Of a stretch of DNA of 50,489 nucleotides, positions 44,407-50,489 are shown one piece after another. This DNA is from Actinomycetes bacterium (GTDB taxonomy: Bacteria > Actinomycetota > Acidimicrobiia > Acidimicrobiales > Bog-793), in contig JAKABW010000006.1 of NCBI GenBank assembly GCA_021796535.1, forward strand, positions 70,156 to 120,644, in the 5' to 3' direction. The translations under genes and the position numbers were made by a program. Under the pieces are notes generated by a model. It saw only the letters and a program-made list of their open reading frames with translations, did no database searches and had not been told where the DNA came from. Numbering within the stretch: the first letter of the stretch is position 1; the number at the start of each line of letters is the position of its first letter.

Positions 44407-44948
44407 GAGCCGCAAACGATAATACGGCCGCCTCGTATTCTTTTGGCGCGCTTTTGCCGGCGATATACCAGCAGGACAATTTTACAATGCGTTTCATGAG
44501 TGCTTTTGACGCAGTTTTAGCGCCGATATTGGCCGTGCTTGACAACCAAGAGTACTACACCGACCCCTTTTTCGCTCCGCTGGATTTTTTATCATGGTTG
44601 GCTGGCTGGGTCGGTATTGAGGAATTGGACGAAACATGGCCTGAGGAAAGCAAAAGAGATTTGGTGAAAAACGCCACCGAACTGTTTTCGATCAGAGGTA
44701 CAGCGGAAGGTCTGAAGCGGCATTTATCCATTTACCTCGGCACGGAGCCGGTTGTGGAGGAAAGCGGGGGCTGCGCCTATTCTGAGATTCCCAATGCCGC
44801 TTTACCGGGTACTGCAGAGAATATCATAACGATTAGAATTCCATCCGACACCCCGCGAACTGTCCACAGCAAAAAACTCGATACCATTATTGCTGTGTCT
44901 AAGCCGGCCCATATGGCTCACAAAATTATTTTTGAGCGCCCGTCATGA
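44403..44948 (+). CDS. CIS tail protein I (Pvc12-like)
   Basis: A 181-residue gpI-type baseplate protein. SFGALLPAIYQQDNFTMRFM and DNQEYYTDPFFAPLDFLSWLAGWVG (given in parts: YYTDPFFAPLDFLSWLAG) then LFSIRGTAEGLKRHLSIYLG are the family motif. It completes the baseplate wedge with gpJ. Both ends are coupled: ATGA overlap with gpJ and ATGA overlap with the next gene. In phages and in many eCIS a tail-fibre gene follows; here it does not. Confidence 0.9.
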   Translation: MRAANDNTAASYSFGALLPAIYQQDNFTMRFMSAFDAVLAPILAVLDNQEYYTDPFFAPLDFLSWLAGWVGIEELDETWPEESKRDLVKNATELFSIRGTAEGLKRHLSIYLGTEPVVEESGGCAYSEIPNAALPGTAENIITIRIPSDTPRTVHSKKLDTIIAVSKPAHMAHKIIFERPS

Positions 44949-46627
44949 TTATATGCAAAGTTTGTTCCGCTAAAAATGACGACAGTGAGGAATTTTGTCG
45001 TATATGTGGTAAATATTTGCCTTGGCATGGCGATCAAATTATAACGGTTGACACAGCTAAACCTCAAGAAGAAGAAAAAGAGGCGGAGTCTTCATCAGAA
45101 CTACATCTAAATTTTTGGCAAAAAATTGCAATTTTCTTGCATGTACATAAGCCCCCCTCTGCATCCCAGACAGCCGTTGCAGACAGTGCCGCTGTCGGTC
45201 GGGATGTCGGAGAAGTCAGCACTCAAAATCAGACAATTACCGAGCACTCCGGTTCAAATAAACGGGGAGGCCAATTCGGAGGATACGTACGCAGCAAAGC
45301 AAACAATCTGCTGGCTGAAAATTTTGATGTTTATATGGCCAGCCAAGCCATAAAAGACAGACGCCAAAAATCAAAATCGGCAGAGGTCGTTGATGGATCC
45401 GGCGAAACCCCGGATTCCTCCCTCGAATCTAAAAGCGAATTTTCGGCCGACGGGAGCGATGCTCTTGGCACAAAAGCCGAAGGGAACGGCAAGACTGATA
45501 TCCTGCTCCTTGACTCCGATACGGGGGACTCTTCCGCCGTGTCGTCTAAAAACAGCGTCACGGCTACAGCCGGGACAGCCCAAAGCGAGACTTTGCAAAA
45601 CGGTAAAGAGTCTTTCGTTGCGGCCAGAAAACCCGGTGATGTAACGGAAGCGACACAACCCATTCTCTCTGCTGCCGCCACGGTGTCCGAAGGGGTAAAT
45701 TCAAAGACTCGCCAGCGAAGTACAGCCCTCAGAAAACCAGATGAAATTATTACGGCTGCCAAAACAAAGAAAACGTTGGAACCGGGGCCAGAAGAAAAAG
45801 AAGAGACCTCTCAGCCGGGCGATATCTTTTGTTTTAGGTGCGATCAATTCAATTCGCCGCTTAGGGTATTTTGCAGACGCTGCGGGTATGAGTTGAATTC
45901 TCCGGTCGGAGAAAATGCAGCCGTTCCTTATCAGTCCTTGTCATGGTGGCAAAGACATTGGCATACGGATGTCAAATTGGTGGAGGCAGGCGGGAGGCCG
46001 GGTCGGTGGGGCAAAATAGTCTCCGGGGCCGGTAGCCAGGGGAGAGTCTGGCGCATCATAGGGAGAGTGGTATTTGGAGCGTTGGCTTTGATTTTGCTGT
46101 TTTCTCTTGTCGGCCCCTTCGCTCCCGGCATGCAAAATTGGTTTGTCAATCTCTATCACAACACCGAAAACAGTGTAAATGTAACTTATTCGCAGGTTTT
46201 TGCCATGGGGGCAAATGCCACCAGTTCGAACTCCGCTCATCCGCCTGCTTATGCCGTGGACGACGCAGACAATACGTGGTGGCAATCCGCCAATTATCCC
46301 AAAAAATCTAAGTATCCGGGGGTGGGAGCCCGGCTGACAATTTTGTTTGCCCAACCGGATACCATCAATAAAATCGGATGGCTTGGAGGTGTGGCGGGCA
46401 CCCCTCAGGCCTATCTGTCGGAAGCAAGGCCGCGCGTGATAAGACTTACGTTTTATCCCAGTAAATATCATGTTATTGAGCACTTAAAAGATACACAGGC
46501 ATTTCAACAATTTAGTGTAAATGCTGTTCACACTACTTCGATCGTATGTACAATATTGAAAGTGTATCCATCGGTGACGGGTCATGCTGTGGCGATAACC
46601 GAAATCGAATTTTTTCAGAGAGTTTAA
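44945..46627 (+). CDS. Zinc-ribbon, transmembrane, discoidin-like protein; CisA-like CIS membrane anchor
   Basis: A 560-residue protein in four parts: (1) a zinc ribbon CxxC...CxxC (CKVC, CRIC) in the first 25 residues; (2) about 250 disordered, Ser/Thr/Lys-rich residues; (3) a second zinc ribbon (CFRC...CRRC) at about 295-320, then one membrane helix (about 370-393, VFGALALILLFSLVG); (4) an outside domain of about 150 residues with DDADNTWWQSANYP and ending VAITEIEFFQRV, as in discoidin/NADase-type glycan-binding domains. From memory, Streptomyces CisA has a comparable layout (disordered cytoplasmic part, single helix, external sugar-binding-like fold) and brings cytoplasmic CIS to the membrane. 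Translationally coupled to gpI (ATGA). The role is inferred. Confidence 0.75.
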   Translation: MIICKVCSAKNDDSEEFCRICGKYLPWHGDQIITVDTAKPQEEEKEAESSSELHLNFWQKIAIFLHVHKPPSASQTAVADSAAVGRDVGEVSTQNQTITEHSGSNKRGGQFGGYVRSKANNLLAENFDVYMASQAIKDRRQKSKSAEVVDGSGETPDSSLESKSEFSADGSDALGTKAEGNGKTDILLLDSDTGDSSAVSSKNSVTATAGTAQSETLQNGKESFVAARKPGDVTEATQPILSAAATVSEGVNSKTRQRSTALRKPDEIITAAKTKKTLEPGPEEKEETSQPGDIFCFRCDQFNSPLRVFCRRCGYELNSPVGENAAVPYQSLSWWQRHWHTDVKLVEAGGRPGRWGKIVSGAGSQGRVWRIIGRVVFGALALILLFSLVGPFAPGMQNWFVNLYHNTENSVNVTYSQVFAMGANATSSNSAHPPAYAVDDADNTWWQSANYPKKSKYPGVGARLTILFAQPDTINKIGWLGGVAGTPQAYLSEARPRVIRLTFYPSKYHVIEHLKDTQAFQQFSVNAVHTTSIVCTILKVYPSVTGHAVAITEIEFFQRV

Positions 46628-46698
46628 TAGGGTATTGAAAATGATTGTCGCTGACCATCCCGTTCGGACATTGATTTTAAAATTTACTCGCCTCGCGC

Positions 46699-46704
46699 TA
46701 TACT
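46699..46704 (+). promoter_or_regulatory. -10 box for the secreted repeat protein gene
   Basis: TATACT, 28 nt before ATG 46733, with GGGGAAG as ribosome-binding site. The TTGATT at 46671-46676 is 22 nt upstream, too far for a standard -35. The gene therefore seems to have its own promoter apart from the CIS genes. Confidence 0.4.
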
Positions 46705-46732
46705 TGGGTAGCGGAAGGTAGGGGAAGCTTCT

Positions 46733-49700
46733 ATGTACCGATTGTGGAAACTTTTGTTTTTGCTCCTTCTTTCTGTGTTGGCGGCAGTGGCATTGCCGGT
46801 TCTGTTATCAAGCGCCGATGTGGCGGGAGCAGCTTCTGCGAGCGGCTTGGGTCAGCTTGATCAAGGGTTTGGGGCACCTTCCGGCACTTCCGGGATCAGA
46901 TCCGGTATCGCACAGTCCTCGGGGTTGTCGTGTCCGACTCAGACAAACGGAGTTTCATACGATATGAATTCCGGCGCTTTGACGGGTATTGTTGCCGTGG
47001 GGAAAGAGAACTCTTATGCCGGCACTTGTTCTTCCGGTACCGACACCACCGGTGTTGCCGCTTTGTTTTCCAATTCCGGTGTTGACAAATGGACAAATGA
47101 AAACCTCTTCAGTTCTTTGGATTCTGTAAAAGTTTTGCCGGGTTCCTCCGGAGCGATTGCGGTTGCGGGCAATTCTTCTTCGGAACCGCTGATAGCGTTG
47201 CTGTCGCCGGCAAACGGTCACTTGCTTGCCGAGAAGACAGTGCCGGTGGGGTCGGGGCTGATCGCGCCAAGCGGCTCGTTTACCGACGTGCTGACGGGTC
47301 CGCAAATCACAATCAATTCCGGAGCGGGAGCGATAAGCGTCGATTCGGTTTATGCCGTGGGGACTATTGACACAAGTTCCGGCACCGAACTTGTTGTCGG
47401 GGGATACGGGGTGGAAAATCCCGATTCCGCATCCCCTGCGCTTGTGCGGATCAAAGGTTTCGGAAATCAGGGAAGCTCCTCCAATCTCTACATGGGTTCC
47501 GTAACGCAGGGAGAGAATGTCACCTCCGCCGCTCTGGGTTCAAGCGGAAATCTATACGTGACGGGGAACAGTGACCATACCGTAAGCGGGTGTTCTGTCA
47601 GCTCGCGGTTGGGATTTGTGAGCGATTATAAAACGCAGGTGTCTGTCAATTCCGGGGTATCTTCCTATGGCGGTACGAGTCTAAACAGTGCTTTTGGTTC
47701 GGGCGGTATGTTTTGGTTTAACCCTGTATCGCTTCCGTCATCGTCCGCTTATACGTGTCTGGATACTTCCGTCAATTCCGTTTTGATTGACGCTAACGCG
47801 TCATCCGGTTCCGATCCGCCGGCTGTTTTGCTCGGCGGTTACGAAAGAACTTCATCCAACAGCGGAGCGGTGAATCTGTCGGTGGCGGTTTTAATGGGGT
47901 TGAATTTCAACGCCACTCCGGACAGAGCATTCGGGAGTTCCGGTACCGTGCTTGCCGCCGGAGGTACCGAGTCGCTGAATGCCGTCAACTCTTTGGCCTA
48001 TATACCGGTGCCCGGTCAGTCTTCACCGGTGCCGGCGAGTATTGTAGCTTCCGGGATCAATTACAACCAAGTCGATTCCTCAAGCAACTATCAGGTAGGG
48101 ACATCACATTATTCACTGTCAGGAGTTTTGGATACAAGCTTTGGGAACTCCGGCACATCCACTATCCCCGGATGCACCGTTCCCGGATCATCGTGTGGCC
48201 GGGAAATCGACGCCCAACCGGACGGATCCATAAATTTGGTCGGTGCCGTAAATCTTTCTTACAAAGGGCTCAGTGTTGCCCAATTGACCGATCGGGAAGT
48301 GGAACTCGTGACTTCCACGCCAAACTTGTCGGTTTCCTCCTCTCAGACGCCTTCGGCAAACTTTACTGTCACGGTGAGCGCTCCCGGCAATTCGGGTCTT
48401 ACCGGCATACCCGGGGGAGTGGTGGCAGATTTTTCAACCGTCAACGGAACAGGCAAAGCGGGATACAACTACCAATCCTCTTCGGGGAAAGTGGTTTTTC
48501 CATGCGTGGCCTCTCAGGAAAGCATCACAGCCGGGTCTATTACATGCAATAGCAATTTGAGTGCCACAATCTCGGTGCCGACTGTCTATCCCGCCAATGC
48601 GACCGGTTCGGCGTCGTTTTCTTTGCAGATTACCTCGGTGAAGAATGCCGGCACGGCTTCTTCTTCGGCTTCCGTTGACGTAACATATCCGCCGCCCCCG
48701 CCTGTTACGACAACTATGACACCGACGGTGACAACTACTGCGCCAATTGCCACGACAACCACAACCACAGCCAGACAAGTGCCTTCCCCCGTGACGACAA
48801 CCACGATCGCCAAGGCGTCAAAAAGTATTGTGCCCGGTCAGGGCTACCTGGTTGTCACGGCAAAAGGTCAAGTTCTTTCCTACGGGGATACAGAGTATTT
48901 GGGCTCTGTCCGTTCGTTGCGACCCAACGGACAAATTGTTGCCATCAAAGCTACGGCCGGCAACAAAGGGTATTGGTTGGTTTCTTCAACCGGTTTTATA
49001 TATACATTCGGGAATGCTCACAATTATGGACAACCGGCAGTAAAGAAGAAAAAAATAAACGGATTTATAACAGGATTTGCCGTTACTTCCGATGGAAAAG
49101 GGTATTGGTTGGTTTCTTCAACCGGAGTTGTGTATGCCTTTGGTGACGCCCACCGCTTCGGCCAACTTTTTCGCAAAAAGCATATAGGTAAACCGATCGG
49201 AATTATCGGCGCAACCACAAATAGAGGATATTGGATTATAACTTCCTCAGGCATGGTCTATCAATTCGGAAAAGTGCGCAATTACGGTTCAATTAAACCC
49301 AAGACCCTGAAAGGAATTGTAACTGGCGGAGCTGTCGCTGCCGGCAACAAGGGGTATTGGCTGGTTTCTTCAACCGGAGTTGTGTATGCCTTTGGTGACG
49401 CCCACAATTATGGGTATTACGGTCATGCAAATATTAAGGTGAAGTCAAAATCTGCATCACACAAAAAAAAGACGACTAAAAAAGCCAAATCGGTCGTTGC
49501 AAAAAAACTGTTTTTGCATATTAAGCCGGCGGCAATAAAGTCGGAGCTGAGTTTTGGCAGATATATTGCTACAGGTGAAAATCGGGAGATCAAGAGCGTC
49601 AAGAAGAAGGCAACAAGTCAGAAAAAGATAGCCACAAAAAAAGCGCCAAAGCGCATATATTTTGTGGCTATCGAGACGACGATAAATTACAAAGGCTATT

Positions 49701-49810
49701 GGCTGTTATCAGCCGTCGGAAACGTATTTCACTATGGGAATGCAAAATTCTACGGATCACCGGTAACAAAACATCTGAAAAATATAAAAGATATTGTGGT
49801 GGTACCGTGA
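46733..49810 (+). CDS. Large secreted repeat protein (Calx-beta-like plus GYWLVSSTG repeats)
   Basis: A 1025-residue protein with an N-terminal signal peptide (RLWKLLFLLLLSVLAAVALP..., cleavage near AGA, about residue 33). The first 500 residues are Ser/Gly-rich with delta-60-type segments (ALDTSFGNSG-like LDTSFGNSG, DRAFGSSG). About 530-650 resembles a Calx-beta domain. A Thr/Pro linker (VTTTMTPTVTTT, about 655-700) leads to a propeller-like end with GYWLVSSTG at about 746, 790 and 874, and GYWIITSSG and GYWLLSAVG. A Lys-rich insert lies about 905-985. Such repeats with FGDAHxYG are common in secreted Acidimicrobiia proteins; the function is unknown, but surface adhesion or wall binding is plausible. 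It ends in a GTGA overlap with the next gene. Confidence 0.75.
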   Translation: MYRLWKLLFLLLLSVLAAVALPVLLSSADVAGAASASGLGQLDQGFGAPSGTSGIRSGIAQSSGLSCPTQTNGVSYDMNSGALTGIVAVGKENSYAGTCSSGTDTTGVAALFSNSGVDKWTNENLFSSLDSVKVLPGSSGAIAVAGNSSSEPLIALLSPANGHLLAEKTVPVGSGLIAPSGSFTDVLTGPQITINSGAGAISVDSVYAVGTIDTSSGTELVVGGYGVENPDSASPALVRIKGFGNQGSSSNLYMGSVTQGENVTSAALGSSGNLYVTGNSDHTVSGCSVSSRLGFVSDYKTQVSVNSGVSSYGGTSLNSAFGSGGMFWFNPVSLPSSSAYTCLDTSVNSVLIDANASSGSDPPAVLLGGYERTSSNSGAVNLSVAVLMGLNFNATPDRAFGSSGTVLAAGGTESLNAVNSLAYIPVPGQSSPVPASIVASGINYNQVDSSSNYQVGTSHYSLSGVLDTSFGNSGTSTIPGCTVPGSSCGREIDAQPDGSINLVGAVNLSYKGLSVAQLTDREVELVTSTPNLSVSSSQTPSANFTVTVSAPGNSGLTGIPGGVVADFSTVNGTGKAGYNYQSSSGKVVFPCVASQESITAGSITCNSNLSATISVPTVYPANATGSASFSLQITSVKNAGTASSSASVDVTYPPPPPVTTTMTPTVTTTAPIATTTTTTARQVPSPVTTTTIAKASKSIVPGQGYLVVTAKGQVLSYGDTEYLGSVRSLRPNGQIVAIKATAGNKGYWLVSSTGFIYTFGNAHNYGQPAVKKKKINGFITGFAVTSDGKGYWLVSSTGVVYAFGDAHRFGQLFRKKHIGKPIGIIGATTNRGYWIITSSGMVYQFGKVRNYGSIKPKTLKGIVTGGAVAAGNKGYWLVSSTGVVYAFGDAHNYGYYGHANIKVKSKSASHKKKTTKKAKSVVAKKLFLHIKPAAIKSELSFGRYIATGENREIKSVKKKATSQKKIATKKAPKRIYFVAIETTINYKGYWLLSAVGNVFHYGNAKFYGSPVTKHLKNIKDIVVVP
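49100..49405 (+). repeat. 54-bp direct repeat pair inside the secreted protein gene
   Basis: The 54 nt at 49100-49153 recur at 49352-49405 with a single difference (T/C in the Trp-Leu part), coding GYWLVSSTGVVYAFGDAH. A shorter copy (about 26 nt) begins near 48968. Such near-identity within a repeat family suggests recent duplication or gene conversion. Confidence 0.85.
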
Positions 49811-50489
49811 AAAATAGTCTTAGGTTTTTTACAAAATGTATTCTTCTACTGGGTATCGGAGTAATGGCGTGGCTTTATCTCACAAAAGGCAATGAAGCAT
49901 TTGCCGCCACGGGAATTAGCGTATCATGTTCGTCCGGGACTATCAATATCGCTGGAACAACTTCAAGCGGGGTACAGGTAGCGCTTAAATCAAGCAAAAT
50001 AGATATTAACGGCAATACCGGTTGGATGGCAGATACGGGATGCAGCTCTACTGGTACATACAGTGCCGTCAATGTCTCAAATGTTTCAAGCGGAACAGTC
50101 CAATTTTCAACCGACGGTTCTTCTCCCGTCACATTTGTCGGTAACGGAACCTCTTCAAATCTTACATTGACCGACGGTGCCGCCAGTTCCGGCGACACTG
50201 TAAGTTTGGTTGCCGCTCCAAGTTCATCTGCACCCGATACAGCAACCATCAACGGGGTTAGTAACCTCCGGTTCTATGGTATATCAGGCACCATTGCCGG
50301 AGGTTCTGGCAAGATAAATGTAATTAGTATGTCCGCAACCATGAATGCCACTGCCAAAATAACCAGTGCGGGGTTGACGGTAGCGGCGGAAAACTTCACA
50401 GGATTTACGACTCTTGGCGGAGGCGGCACCTCGTCCGGTGTGAGCAGTAACGTTTTGTCTTTGCCGTCTTCTTCCACGGTCACACTCGG
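49807..50489 (+). CDS. Secreted protein, 5' part, runs off right edge
   Basis: GTG 49807 overlaps the stop of the previous gene (GTGA); 227 codons are visible. There is a signal peptide: NSLRFFTKCILLLGIGVMAW then KGNEAFAATG, likely cleaved after AFA. The rest is Ser/Thr/Gly/Ala-rich and beta-prone (ISVSCSSGTINIAGTTSS, NGTSSNLTLTDGAASSGD), like a parallel beta-helix or adhesin-type surface protein. No known domain can be named from the visible part. Coupling suggests it is made together with the preceding secreted protein. Confidence 0.7.
   Translation, partial: MKNSLRFFTKCILLLGIGVMAWLYLTKGNEAFAATGISVSCSSGTINIAGTTSSGVQVALKSSKIDINGNTGWMADTGCSSTGTYSAVNVSNVSSGTVQFSTDGSSPVTFVGNGTSSNLTLTDGAASSGDTVSLVAAPSSSAPDTATINGVSNLRFYGISGTIAGGSGKINVISMSATMNATAKITSAGLTVAAENFTGFTTLGGGGTSSGVSSNVLSLPSSSTVTL

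Overview
The window looks like chromosomal DNA of a moderately low-GC actinobacterium, most likely of class Acidimicrobiia. The reasons are the fused E2-E1 2-oxoglutarate dehydrogenase (Kgd type), the actinobacterial PspA-PspAA-HtpX-PspAB set, an actinobacterial GT4-type glycogen synthase next to glgC, a prfB-ftsE-ftsX block without a prfB frameshift, and a secreted protein carrying GYWLVSSTG-type repeats that are common in Acidimicrobiia. This placement is inference from gene content; no rRNA is present.

Layout. 1-764: start of a cytochrome b gene (minus strand, runs off the left edge), preceded by a dense array of inverted and direct repeats at 845-928. 1245-2495: MFS transporter. 2740-6237: glgC, glycogen/maltose-1-phosphate synthase and a second glycosyltransferase. 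6442-15902: housekeeping genes miaB, secA, prfB, ftsE, ftsX, then a serine hydrolase and a sugar-1-phosphate nucleotidyltransferase. 15903-17083: a decayed stretch holding a broken DUF488 gene. 17084-18855: an AT-rich membrane-protein gene and a TIGR01777-type epimerase. 18938-25108: kgd, a FabZ-like dehydratase, exonuclease III and a DUF6687-like protein. 25153-27922 (minus): the phage-shock module pspA-pspAA-htpX-pspAB. 28362-28751: an SCP2-domain protein.

28876-46627 is the most interesting part: a nearly complete contractile injection system (CIS, phage-tail-like, eCIS/Streptomyces CIS type). In order it has a LuxR-type regulator with a degenerate receiver domain, a DUF4255 (Pvc16-like) protein, an AAA+ ATPase, a DUF4157 protein with HELTH motif under its own promoter and operator, sheath, tube, a tail-assembly protein, a 52-residue DUF6760-type protein, a long disordered protein with repeated [hydrophobic]-Q-R motifs, a second tube protein, a LysM adaptor, a VgrG-like spike, gp25, gpJ and gpI baseplate proteins, and finally a zinc-ribbon/transmembrane/discoidin-like protein that resembles the architecture of CisA, which links cytoplasmic CIS to the membrane in Streptomyces. 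I see no tail fibre, PAAR protein or classical tape measure. The best reading is a CIS that acts from inside the producing cell, with the last gene as membrane anchor.

46733-50489: a large secreted repeat protein and the start of a second secreted protein that overlaps it and leaves the window on the right.

Three genes (secA, kgd and the CIS regulator) have a TAnnnT -10-like hexamer exactly 7 nt before the start codon and no Shine-Dalgarno sequence, which suggests leaderless transcripts.
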